From Metellina segmentata (taxonomy: Eukaryota > Arthropoda > Arachnida > Araneae > Tetragnathidae): a stretch of DNA of 64,000 nt. The stretch is taken from assembly GCA_947359465.1 (NCBI GenBank), contig OX375875.1:60823981-60887980 (forward strand), given 5' to 3'. Shown one piece after another: positions 1-13,168 of the stretch. The notes below the pieces were generated by a model. It was not told where the DNA came from. It ran no database searches and saw only the letters and a list, made by a program, of their open reading frames with translations. The translations under genes were made by a program, and so were the position numbers. The stretch's first letter is position 1, and every line of letters begins with the position of its first letter.

Positions 1-2691
1 ACGTTCCGAATGCGTACATGAAACACATTCCGCAACAGAAACAGTGTTTAGCCTGTATATAACCTAACACCTATATTTAAGGCTGACAGAAAAAGCTTAT
101 CCTCTTAACATATATAGAGTAATACTGTCAGTGTAAAAGCTCGATCAGGCAAAATATCCATTTGAGGTTAACACCCGATATTTGGATAATTTACTGATCA
201 ATATATTTTTTTAATCAGCCTTATTCACCTTTTCTGAGTCAACTTTCGAAACAAGAAGTTGTGATAAAAGTTGGTACACTTAAAAATATTCCTTGAATTC
301 CAATTCCCCGAAGAAAGTTATTCTTTTGTACGATATTGATTTCTTTTAAAGGCGTTAAGAGTAATTAGTCCGGATATTAAACTGAAAGAATGCATAAACA
401 AGGATTTATGATGCAACCGAATTTTACTTTTTCTGAATGGAAGACGAAGATTTAATACTCCCCGGTCTTCAATTCCTAACTTAGTAAAATTATATAGAAA
501 GTAATAAATCCTTCCAGATTTAATGGCTTCGAACATTTTTAAAGAACGGAAAATCACCTCGCAAAATGTGTGCATCTATTAATCAAAAGTATAGAAAATT
601 AAATTCTGCAGGGATAGACATAAATCAAGAAAAATTAATGTGTATTGAATACAACAAAATTCATTTTTACTAATATCAAAAAAGACAGATTTATTTTAAC
701 TATTAGTCTGAAATACGTGAAATTGTAATGTTGGATTGATATAAATTATTATAACTCATAATTTAAAACTATATATACAAGAATAGTGATTAATTTTACA
801 AACAAATCTACAGAAAGACATCCTCTCTAAAATTTTGGTTTTTACTAAAATGATTATTTGTTTACAACACATTAACTTATACCGTCAGAATATAACATTT
901 TGTTTATGGTATAAAATATCTATTCCTCTTTTTTTGAAAAGTGGTTTGTTTATTCTACTTTTGGTATACTTTTACTACTAGATTACTTTTTAAATATGTT
1001 ACACTTTCAACCATATTACTATTCATTTAATATAAAATTCACCCAAACCAAAACATTTGTTAGAAAATAAAATAAGGAATCCCACAAACCCCAAACAAGC
1101 TAGGTATTTAGTTAAATTGGTATTCATTTAATTAACATCACACTGGATCCTATTTAAATTGGAGGAAGCTGTTATACGCTCTATTAATTAACGTAAACGC
1201 AAGGTTTGTTATTCAATATACGTGATGTTAGAATGAAAAAGTTTAATTCTTTTAATGAATTACACATCCCGTATTATTCAAAATTTTAATCAGAAAAATG
1301 CGTTGTTTATTATCTATTTTGACTTCCTTTAATACTGTTAATGAAGTATGTATACGTTAAGAATAAAAAACCTTTTAAATATACATAGTTTTCGTAAATT
1401 TACTGTTCAGGTTGTACTTAATTTTGTTTCAAAAATAGACCCATAATTTATATTACTAAAGAATTTTTACTCGAACTGACAGATAAATAAAACAATTTAA
1501 AATATTCCTTCCTGCATTAAATTTAAAATGAAGTTAGTTTTACTCAGCTCAATCTCTAAATGGTTCACATAGCCATTCACTCTTATCATATACATGAGAC
1601 AGTTCAAAAACGTAATATGTTATTTGTTCAGAAAAATTGATAAGTACGTAGCAAGATTCTAAAAGAAATTGTCTTGGACCCTATAAAAAATAACGCTCAT
1701 GATGAAGTATAACAATACATAAGTGCACTTATGAGTAAATTAGGAACATGGAAATGTATCAATTGATTTAAGGCATCCACATAAATAATTCATGACTCAT
1801 TATTCAAGCATGTGTAGAGTAAAATACAAACGCTTTTAGAATGATACAAATAAAACCTTCTCGTTAATATAACTTGCAGTATTTATTCTAGTGTATTTAT
1901 ATATTTAGTTTTTGTTGTACTGCTTATTCCTCACTCAATAATGGAACTGTTACGTTAAATTATAAATTTCCTAACGTAACTAGTCATTTGCATTCAATAG
2001 ATTTAATTTAATATTTCAAACAAAAAAATATAGCATCTTTTATTAACTCTTCTGAATTCGCACGTATTATGTCTGTACTGAAACCTTCTCTGAAATACTT
2101 TTATAAAATTTTGATCTTCTTGATCAATAGAATCTTTCTTATGATTCTTTCAACCAACATATGTTGTCATTACATTATAAGCGTTGTGGTAAAAAGCAAT
2201 GCCACACTACTCGCAAATATCGTGACTATCAACGTGTTAAATTGTTACATTTTTCGAGATGAAAAACAAAATATATGTCCCAGATCTATAAAAAGTAACT
2301 ATCATATCAAACTATAAATATGATTTTAATTATATTTATGACACTGTATTATATTTTAAAATATCTTAAAGATGATTATTTTATTCATTTTTATACTTTC
2401 ATATGCGATATGCTGTTTCGTAACAAAATTATTTGCTATATTTCTCAACACACACATCCAAATCTTTTGAAAATCTAAATAATATGCCTTAGATTTCTTA
2501 GATTTTTTTTATTTATAAAATAGATACTGCATGCACAATTATCCATAGGACTGAATCATGCTAAAATATTATACAGTGTGGTTAACACTAATTTTGATAG
2601 AATCTTTATTGATGACTGAGAAAATCTGTATACCTACCATATGCAATACGAATCACGCGATTAACTGCATCGTGCATTTCTTTTATTTTAG
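1..2691. other. AT-rich non-coding sequence, probably the intron before the exon at 2692
   Basis: I see no convincing coding exon here. The stretch ends in the pyrimidine-rich acceptor before 2692, so at least its right part should be intron if that exon is real. Positions 1 to about 120 resemble a dispersed repeat also present near 31.7-31.95 kb and 40.5-40.9 kb (shared wording: a GTTCCGAA-type start, an AAACACATTCCG block, and an AAAAGCTTAT block). Short open frames such as 2069-2317 are AT-rich and show no protein-like composition. Confidence 0.5.
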
Positions 2692-3158
2692 ACCTTCCTC
2701 CTGGTACAGTGATCCTCCATCCGGGACAAAACAGAACCAGATGCGCAGACATTTTAGGTGTCCAAAACATACCCCCGCCTCTACCTCAACGACCTGTTAC
2801 TCCAAAGGCGAATCAAAAGAAATCGAACAAAAAGCGTTCCTTTTCATCCACCAGGGAGAAAAGCAAAGGCAAATCTTTACTCCCCAGATCACTTCAAAAC
2901 CACCAGAGCAGCAAGGGTAGAACCAGTTCCAGTGCAGGGAACCTAGTATCGTCAGGATCGTCTTCGAATCTCCTCGTACCGCCAACTCCAGCAGGTGGCG
3001 GAGGATATAACGGCAACAATAAGCTGTGGAATAAAAAGATACAGCCACAGCCACCACAACCAAGACCACCGTCACAAATGGGAAGCAGTCTTGATGGCAT
3101 GATCCACAGGGAAATTGCAAAAGCCATAAGGGATCGACATGCATTGTTTGATCCTTGA
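2692..3158 (+). CDS. Terminal coding exon of an unrecognised protein with a proline-rich, Ser/Gly-rich tail
   Basis: A pyrimidine-rich tract ending TTTTATTTTAG gives a canonical acceptor at 2690-2691. The exon then reads open for 154 residues to a TGA at 3156-3158; its first two bases complete a split codon from an upstream exon. GC content rises clearly above both flanks. Seen in the peptide: LPPGTVILHPGQNR at the start; PPPLPQRP at about residues 24-31, which fits the class II SH3 ligand pattern PxxPxR; a basic KKSNKKR patch; Ser/Gly-rich linkers; a PQPPQPRPP stretch; and a charged C-terminus ending RDRHALFDP. This looks like the disordered cytoplasmic or regulatory tail of a larger protein. 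I do not recognise the family, and no enzymatic domain is present in this part. A start codon is not expected in this exon. Confidence 0.72.
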
Positions 3159-3901
3159 TATCAATTCACAACTCCTGGAGGTAAAAAGTACGCAGAACAC
3201 AAATTTCTGTCTTCCGATAAAAGGTGGATCCACAAAACAAAAACAATGTAATATTTCAATTAGTTTCTCTTGGTGAACCCCCTCTTTTTCTCCTTCGTAA
3301 AAGAACTCAAGTCAGCAGGAAACTTGAGGATCTGGGAAAAAAGGATTGAACAGAAACAATTATTGTTGAAGTAAACATCGGCGTGAGAGAATGTGAAGCG
3401 GAATCTTCACTCAATACAAGAATATCATTTCCGTGATACTGTTCCAATCTATTTTGCAAAGTGAAGATTTTGATTTCCCTTTAACCAGTTGGGAAATCAG
3501 CCGGTGGATTACTGAGGCTTTTTTGAGATTTTATTCCTGCGTCTACTAGTTTTGGAGACGAATGTTTGTTCGATGTAATACCTCTCAGTAAACAACAGGA
3601 AAATAAGTAACTCTTATTTCGTTTTAAATTTAATCATTTAAAATACGATTCCAAGTTCTTTTTAGCTCCAAACAAATAAGATGAACTCTGGTGTCTTCAG
3701 TTTAGTAATAGAAAATGCCTAAATTGAGGAAAAGTAGTCATGCTCTACTGCGTGAGCCTCTGATAAAAGTTTTAATTTATTCGTTTTCCTTTTTAACATT
3801 ATAATAAGATATTTCTTTCAGTGATAAAACCCACAAAGTTATGAGCTTACGCAATCTTGTTGAAACGAATATCAAATCTCTTTAGGAGCAGAAAGAATAA
3901 A
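3159..3901 (+). other. Probable 3' UTR of the gene ending at 3158
   Basis: The sequence after the stop codon is non-coding, initially of intermediate GC and then increasingly AT-rich. The first canonical polyadenylation hexamer downstream of the stop is AATAAA at 3896-3901, giving an inferred UTR of about 740 nt. No transcript data are available, so the true cleavage site could be later. Confidence 0.4.
3896..3901 (+). promoter_or_regulatory. Candidate polyadenylation signal AATAAA
   Basis: First canonical AATAAA after the stop at 3158. In AT-rich DNA this hexamer is common by chance, so support comes only from position and orientation. Confidence 0.35.
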
Positions 3902-6271
<2,370 letters not shown>

Positions 6272-6753
6272 TTAACCCCTATGGTGCATTTGACGACTGA
6301 GACTCGTCATGCACTTGTTTTGCCTAAGTTACAGATGACGAGTCTATTTTGTCATTCAAACTAAGACAAAATTAAACACGTACATTCTTGTTCATGGCAA
6401 GAGTTATTGGTGTTACGAGATTCTCCTTGAATCAAATTATCCGATCGTTCTCTACAAAAATACACTTTATTTAATCTGACTCCATACACAGAAATATTTT
6501 CACGGCGGCTTTATTAGACATTCTTTTTTTGGAATGAACGCGGAGATAAGAAGCTGTGCGATCTTTCTCATACTGTTGCCATTCTTATAAAATGAAATTA
6601 TACGAAAATATAACAGTAACTCGTGTGCAAACGATAATACGAAAATATTACAGTAATTACTGTACAGACGATAATACGAAAATATAATAGTAACTAATGT
6701 GCTTACGGTAATCCGGACTACTTTTTCAAATAAATCTGTCCCTAAGGGGTTAA
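6272..6753. mobile_element. piggyBac-like MITE (474 bp) with TTAA target duplication
   Basis: The segment is bounded by TTAA at 6272-6275 and TTAA at 6750-6753. The inner termini are CCCCTATGG on the left and, read from the other strand, CCCCTTAGGG on the right. An exact TTAA duplication with C-rich ends is the hallmark of piggyBac insertions. No transposase-like frame exists inside, so it would be non-autonomous. Internal features are an ACGAGTCT/AGACTCGT-type inverted motif near 6291-6343 and three copies of a 37-bp tandem repeat at 6597-6707. The terminal repeats are short, so superfamily assignment depends mainly on the target site. Confidence 0.6.
6597..6707. repeat. 37-bp tandem repeat, three copies
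   Basis: Three consecutive 37-bp units (6597-6633, 6634-6670, 6671-6707), each with the core ATACGAAAATAT, then CAGTAA or TAGTAA, and ending in ACG. They differ at only a few positions. They lie inside the TTAA-flanked element and may be subterminal transposase-binding repeats. Confidence 0.85.
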
Positions 6754-7043
6754 AAACAACGAACGTAATCAGTTACTGAACTTCTATTTTAGATATGAGT
6801 AGCAAATAAACAAGTTTTATTTGTATGTGTTTAGTGTTTCATTTCCCCTTATTTTTATCAAATTATTTAACAATTATATTTAAATAGATATTGCGTAAAA
6901 TAAAATATTTTTGTAACTTGTGGGGTGATAGAGTAGTTCAAGAATAAAGAAATACAAAAATATTTAGCTGTTGTTAGGTTTAAAATAAAGTGACACACCG
7001 AACACAAATATATTTTCATTCCAGTTTATACCATTGTTTTTAT

Positions 7044-7084
7044 AGAGACCATTTATTCATGTAAGACATGAATAGATGGTCTCT
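7044..7084. repeat. Near-perfect 41-bp hairpin
   Basis: Two 19-nt arms, beginning AGAGACCAT on the left and ending ATGGTCTCT on the right, are complementary at 18 of 19 positions around a 3-nt loop. The compact structure is more like a palindromic transposon remnant than a microRNA precursor, because the loop is too small. Confidence 0.8.
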
Positions 7085-7447
7085 GAAATTCAATAATTAT
7101 GTATTACACATACATTTAGTACATTCAAACTCAGCATAACTTATGTAAGAAACTTAAAATCTCTCATTTTATACCACAATCTAAACAGTTAGGGGTTAAT
7201 ATAAGAACCGTATGAAGGAGAGTCTCAAATTCGCGATCCAGTAACAATTATTTCGTGGCCCTCAAGACTAAATGCAAACTAAATATGAATCACTTTTTTT
7301 ACTGTGATAGAAATAAAGAGAATCGATGAAGTATTTGATTTTATTATGTATCGTTAATCCGAAATGAGTCCCACTAGCACCACTTGTCCAGATCATGCCC
7401 TTGCATTGCAAAAGAAGAAAAAAAAACGCCTTAAGGCATTATCACCA

Positions 7448-7620
7448 AGGGCTTGTCAGGCAGAAGAGTAGTTAATGCTCTGACCCTTGGTTCAACAGAT
7501 TCTGGATTCGAATCTCGATCTTAGCATGGATATAGTGGTTCAGGATCTACTGTAAGCCATAGATCCCAGCTTAATTAGCCCCTCGTGTATAAAAAAAATC
7601 GAGAAAGTGACACACACCAA
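7448..7620 (+). repeat. tRNA-related SINE, family B
   Basis: Contains a pol III box B-like sequence GGATTCGAATC at 7504-7514 preceded by an A-box-like TAGTTAATGCTC. The 3' part ends in TTAATTAGCCCCTCGTGT followed by an A-rich tract. A second copy in opposite orientation lies at about 32950-33062 and shares both the box B region and the 3' end, which supports a dispersed SINE. Confidence 0.6.
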
Positions 7621-7769
7621 GCCTCCTTCATGTAACTTTATAAATTTGATATTTACTTGTGGGATGCATTAGCCCTTTTTTTATTTAATACTAAAACATG
7701 ACTCGTCCAAGGATTATGAGTTTGAGAACTCAGTTGCAAAAATATATTTCATGACTTCTTGGGCTTAAA

Positions 7770-7860
7770 GACGTAAAAGCAATATTTGGCAAAGCTGTGC
7801 CAAACAGCGTCAAAAGGACATACACACCAGGAAAGTTTTACTGATACAGAAATACGTCTA
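7770..7860 (-). repeat. Fragment of SINE family C body
   Basis: On the - strand it shares the GTGTGTATG block and the GGCACAGCTTTGCCAAATA block with the body of the element at 58440-58690. The tRNA-like head is missing. Confidence 0.4.
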
Positions 7861-8349
7861 GGGAGGAGTTACTCTTTTTGATGAAAATTATAAGTTGATG
7901 GAAATAATTAATAAAGATTGTAACATGTGTGTGTGTGTGTGAAAATATTCATGCATTAATAATAATTGCATCAATCTTTTCATTCGAATGATACCCAATT
8001 CGTTCCAAAGCATCACATAAAAAAACGGAATCACGACGTTCGCTATAATCCCTCACAATCGATTTGCCTCATACAAAAGTGCTGATATTTATTCAGCCTT
8101 GAATACGCTTAATAACGAGGAACCATACAGAATAAGAGATATTTAAACATTTGCTCTTGTAGCTGTTTTCTTTCTCGTGTTCTCCCTTCTAATATGTTTC
8201 GTCTTTGCGAGAAAGCCGATTCATGAACGGTCGCAGAAATTTTTCTCCTCTTTTCAAAATCTGCACCGCGTGTATGCAGATGAGAAAAAAAAGAACAAAT
8301 TCAATATGCACACTCATCGTTTTCAAATACTGAAATAAAATTCTAAGGA

Positions 8350-8770
8350 AAAAGCAGACGCGCGGGGAGGGAAAAAATTAGGGAATTCCTCAATGCGTAA
8401 GGAGCAAATAAATATTTCGAGTAAACTTGAATGGAAAACGAATCTTCAGTAGTCCTCCTTCAACTCTCCACCGAATCCTAAATCTTCGGAACAAATTCGC
8501 AGCGGCGCTTTTTTTCTGCACGTCGCTTTTCACTCGCCATTGAAAAGAAAAGAGAAGTTTTCGAAAAATACAAAGTAATGAAAGAACGAAATTAAAACCT
8601 CAGCACTTTTCGCGGTTCTGAAGAATTTTCATTAAATTCTTTAGAAACTCTTCGTGGCTCCCACAGAATCATGGAGATAGGGAAGAACCAGCCACTGAAT
8701 TTGCGTTCCGAAGTTCACTGTCGCGGTTGTGGGACGAGGAAATCGCAAGCAAAGGGTGACTTCTTTTTCT
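8350..8770. other. GC-richer island, candidate conserved non-coding or promoter-proximal element
   Basis: CpG-containing segment (GACGCGCGGGG, CAGCGGCGC, CACGTCGC, TCGCGGTTG) in otherwise AT-rich DNA. There is no long open frame. A 33-codon frame begins with ATG at 8671 and ends at 8772 and contains a CxxC, but nothing confirms translation. Could be a regulatory element or an untranslated first exon. Confidence 0.35.
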
Positions 8771-8812
8771 AAGATGCGTGCCTCAAATTTATTTAAGGTG
8801 ATGTGACCAAGC

Positions 8813-9375
8813 TAAAGGCGCGTTCTCACAAATCAAGCTTAATTGGCAAATTATAGTTTATCGATAAAAGTTGAATATGACTTGGATCAGTTTTTGTCCA
8901 CACATTTCAATAGAAACTGATCAACAGTTTAATAAGCGAAACTATAAAAGTTACAGTTGAAAATTATTAATTTATTGAAAATCACATATAAGGTATCGAA
9001 CTGGTGTAAAATTTCCCGCAGATTTCAAATCCGTTGAAATTTTTACTCGGTCGTTAACGATCGCGAAGATACAAACTTATATAATAGTTTATAATAGTTT
9101 TAATAGTTAATAATCTATAGAATAAAAAAGCACTTTTGTTTAGTTTCTCGAATAAAATAAACCACGACAGATCGTTTGAGTGAAAATAACTCGAAAGCAG
9201 ATGGCGGAGGACTCATCACTTGAACGATAAAGTTTGAATGGTTCAAACTTTTCTTGATCCACTAAAGAGTTGATCAACTCTATTGAAACAAAGGTTCTCA
9301 CTATCGTTTTCAGTTAACTTTTGTTGATCAACTACAATCGGTCAATTAAACTTGATTCATGAGAACGCGCCTTTA
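8813..9375. mobile_element. Non-autonomous DNA transposon (MITE, about 563 bp) with 33-bp inverted termini
   Basis: The left end TAAAGGCGCGTTCTCA at 8813 is repeated in inverted orientation at the right end (about 9342-9375), with the match continuing through AATCAAG and TTAATTG with two or three differences. No coding capacity was seen inside. Further imperfect internal inverted symmetry includes GATCAAC motifs near 8930 and 9270-9330. I could not define an unambiguous target duplication, so the superfamily is open. Confidence 0.82.
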
Positions 9376-11530
9376 AATAAGTAAATTGAGAAACTCCGAG
9401 TCTATATATAAACTACCTTTCCGAATCGAATCATTGAATACGATATTATTGACTGAAGAATTTACTTATTACTCGTACGTAAAGATCAGACCATTGAGAT
9501 GTAAACCTTCCTGCCCCGACGATGACCACCTAGTTTTTTTTTTTTAAATACAAAAGATTCCGCATCAATTACATCAAAGTTGTTAGAATGAATTCAAAAT
9601 ATTTATTTAATAAACAACTCATTTTGAGTATTTTTTCTATTTTTTTTCTCGTTAAGGTCCGACTTTCAAAAACACCAAAATCGATCGAAAACACAATTTT
9701 TAAATTTGTTGTTATCAATCTCGGGTAGCAAAGTGAATCTTTCAATTACTGTAAGTTTTGAAGGAGTTACATATACAGCAACATAAAACATATTGTATAG
9801 AAATCTACTACAAAAGCGCAATTTTCTACGATTGATATATTTTTTTTAAGTCTTCTGATTTCAAAATGTTTTCTGTGCATCAGATTTTAATTAATTTCCT
9901 TGAAAATTGAATTTGGTTAATCCTTCTAAGCTGTTGTACGAGATAAAAATGGAACAAATTCTTAATCCGTCCAAATTTTTAAATTTTGTCTTGAAATGAT
10001 GCTTAATTTGTGCATTTTTTTCAACATTTTGTTACATTACAAAATTTTTTTTCACTGTAATTGAGTGATGCACTTACCAAACGGAGCTAGTAGGATTTTT
10101 TCGTGTATAACTATTATCTTAGCTAAAATTTTGACAAGACATACAAAATTAATGCATACGGGATCTATAAATATTTGCTACTTTATCAAACATTTTTACT
10201 ACGTTCTGAGAAGAAACTTTCACGGAACTTAATATTTCTGGATGTAATTTTATACATGGATTTTTAGTATAAACAACCTATGTAAATTTTGTAACAATCG
10301 GATAACTGCAATATTTTTTTACAAGTCCACTGTTCCCCAAGGATGTGATTAAATTTTAATTAAAGAAAAATAAATTTCCAACGAAAATTATCATGTTAGA
10401 GATTAGTATGTCATGTCAGAGACAAAAGCTACCCAGCGAATATGCACTCTGTTATCGATATACTTTTTCGATTTTTTTTTGTTTTTCATTATTCAGCATT
10501 TTTCAAAACCATAAATTAAAAAAAAGTTGATCCCAACAAAGCTAATCTGTTCCAACATTCAAGAATACAAGTTCAAGAGGCATGTAAGAATAAATGAAAG
10601 GATGTAATCTGTAAGTGGGGAAAAAAGGATCTTCTAAGCCCCATTCTCATCTCTTTCCGTCCGGAAAAATCATTAAAAAATTAGATCGTAGTGACATCTA
10701 TATTTCTTTTTTAGAACTTTAAACAGAAATCACTAAACCAGTACTATTTTATAACATCGTTTTGAGGCTTTTTACCTTTGGTTATGGAATTATATATTCT
10801 GAATTGTATGCTTTATCACAGATATTGGTTATAGGGCTACTTGGATCTTTGATTGTTTTTATATTTGGACCCAAGGAAAATATTTTTTTCTGGCATCGAA
10901 AATGTGTCATTTGAATGAATCACTGCAAACAATATCAGATAATACAAATTACTTAAGATTACAAATTTTTTTTATTAAAAAATTAATTAAGAACATTACA
11001 TTTTCTAATAACAGCAGAATTACCCCCACATAATTCGTGTTGATTTGATTAATTGTAGATTTTGAAAAAAGTGTTCAGAATAATCAATTTTATCTTTCAT
11101 AGAAAAATACCAGATATCTAAGAATCAGGATTGTAACTTTTTAACACCTTTTTGCTATTCTTCTAAATTCTATGAAGAAAATGTAACCTATTACCATTTT
11201 TCACATAATGTAGGCCGATTTGACAACGTAATAATTGTTCGGATTTTTCTTACATTAATATTCTTTCAATATCGGCAATGTTTCATTTAAAAGTTGCTTT
11301 ATTTTAACTTGCATGCAGCTGTAAATCAAATCCTTAGTGTGATGAATAGAACTTAAAATTTATCATGTCTACTAAATTTATAATCACAAAAATCAGAAGT
11401 CTGGAAAAAATAAAAGGCTAAAAATATATCAATTCATAATTTTCTAACTCGTGACAGAGTGGCCATAAAGTACAACTAAAAAACAAAATTTTAAAATGCG
11501 AGTGAAAGAAAATCAGAAAATATTCTTTCT

Positions 11531-11534
<4 letters not shown>
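9376..11534. other. AT-rich intergenic sequence, nothing identified
   Basis: Long T-rich and A-rich runs with no open frame, inverted termini or shared repeat that I could recognise. Confidence 0.4.

Positions 11535-11569
<35 letters not shown>
11535..11569. repeat. (GT)n microsatellite
   Basis: About 17 uninterrupted GT units. Confidence 0.98.
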
Positions 11570-11570
<1 letters not shown>

Positions 11571-11589
11571 TCAATGAACTCAATCAAAA

Positions 11590-12446
11590 GATCTTCCGTT
11601 TCGAAGTTGAGTGTAGAAAGATTGGAGCTCCTAATGTAAAATCTGTTTCTTAAACTTTTACGGATATCTTCCTAAACAATATTTCTATAGCACTGATAAT
11701 TTGTACCACCCAAACAAAATACACATAATATTTTATTTTAAAAATAGTTTTTAGTGTGCAATAATAATTATCAAATTAATGTTTGAAAAATAATGAATTT
11801 TAACCGTATTATATTTTGACGGGAATCTATTTAAAAGGACTTCTAATATGACCATACAAAATTTCGGCTCTTTCCGTCAAATAGTTTTTGAGCTAAATTA
11901 AATTTTCCTCACTGTTGTGGTTTTAGGGGTAACCCAAAGTTTAGAAAACATCTGATAAACGTTAAATTCTATGATCTTTGGCACTTGCATATTAAATATA
12001 ATGATGTAATTCTCAAAGTGTTTGCACTTGCATAATAAATATAATAATTATAGAATCGCTGATAAATATGTTTGAAATAGTGTTCTAATTTGAAATTTGG
12101 ATGGCTATAACTACAAGTAATCTCGAACAACGAATAGCGATTTGCAATGTGAAGATGTTCCCTGAAATTGACACTAACTTTAGTGTTGGATATCTCCTGA
12201 TATAAAGTAGTAAAGTCATGAAATTTCATATTTAAACTAATTTAACAATGCAAAATCTGATTATGGCATCAAAGCATGATGTTTCTATCAGAAATTTCTG
12301 TGTTCCTGAAATATTTGATATGAAAATGTCGCCTTATGCAATTTTTTAGGATTTAAATTTGTGCTCGATATGAATCCTATTCTTTAATTTGTTGATATAA
12401 ATACTGCTCGAAATAAAGTATGTGGTTCGTTTTTTTTCCGCGACTG
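11590..12446 (+). mobile_element. 5'-truncated copy of the 25.7-26.9 kb non-autonomous element
   Basis: From CCGTTTCGAAGTTG onward this runs parallel to about 25985-26900, sharing many blocks (GGATATCTTCCTAAA, AATATTTCTATAGC, TTTTTGAGCTA, GCACTTGC). It ends with the same inverted terminus, here CCGCGACTG at 12438-12446. The left terminus is missing; homology begins close to the GT microsatellite. No coding capacity. Confidence 0.7.
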
Positions 12447-12472
12447 TGCATTTCAAACTCGGGGATTAAGTT

Positions 12473-12700
12473 TTAAATGGAAATCACGTACCTGTTTAGA
12501 ATGGAAATGATAGTGTTTCTTGAGTACAGCTTTAAATAAAACCAAGTCATTACTTTGAAACACAGAAAAAAAAATGCGTTTTAAGGAGTGTTTAATCGTT
12601 TTGCAAGGGAAACCTATGTCAAAATTTTAAAATACTTTGAATATATTCGACCATATACACGTTTTGAGTTCAACAAATTTTATGCTGTAAGTTTTACTTC
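12473..12700 (+). repeat. Dispersed repeat shared with 35215-35395
   Basis: Shared blocks include AAATGGAAA(T/C)CACG, the CCT(G/A)TTTAGAATG block, GTACAGCTTT(T)AATAA and, further on, TTTAATCGT followed by ATCAAAATTT-like sequence. Moderately diverged; type of element unknown. Confidence 0.5.
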
Positions 12701-12908
12701 CTTTTTTAAAAATAAAGTGTACAATCACTTGTGTGGTAAACAGAGGACGTTTGAGGGATGTTCAATATACGTTCCATCATCTCCCAAACTATAAAATTAT
12801 GGTTGATTTAAGTACAGTTACTTAGATATTTTAGCATAAAACTAGCCTAAATATGTAAGCAATGGAAATTCAAACAATGTTTTCACTAAGTTAAAATATA
12901 TTTTATAA

Positions 12909-13168
12909 CATATCGCAACCCTGGCAAGAAAAATGACACAACTCGAAATTGCAGAATTTGAGAAACATCAACTTAACGTTACTATAAAACTTATCTTGAA
13001 ATAGAAAATGCTTCTTTTAAATTTTAGGTAAGTATTTATGGTTATAACTTCTATTATATTCCATAGAATATAACACGCTGGGACACCTTGTACATATTTT
13101 TCAATGACATAAGCATCAAAATTTTTATTTTTTGACTTGTGTCACTTTTCCTGCCGGAGCGCGATATG
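12909..13168 (+). mobile_element. MITE family M, copy 1 (260 bp)
   Basis: Termini CATATCGCAACCC on the left and the inverted counterpart GCGCGATATG on the right. The symmetry continues outward through TATAA and inward through a TGACAC motif. Copies at 18113-18376 and 38675-38937 share nearly the full length, including a central AGGTAAGTATTTATGG block. No coding capacity. Confidence 0.85.

Noticed and set aside
2797..3144. Open frames on the - strand over the proline-rich exon
   Set aside because: Shadows caused by the biased composition of the + strand exon, which has the splice acceptor and the protein-like motifs.
8671..8772. 33-codon ORF with a CxxC motif in the 8.5 kb GC island
   Set aside because: Too short, no homologue recognised and no supporting context; mentioned only as part of the island.
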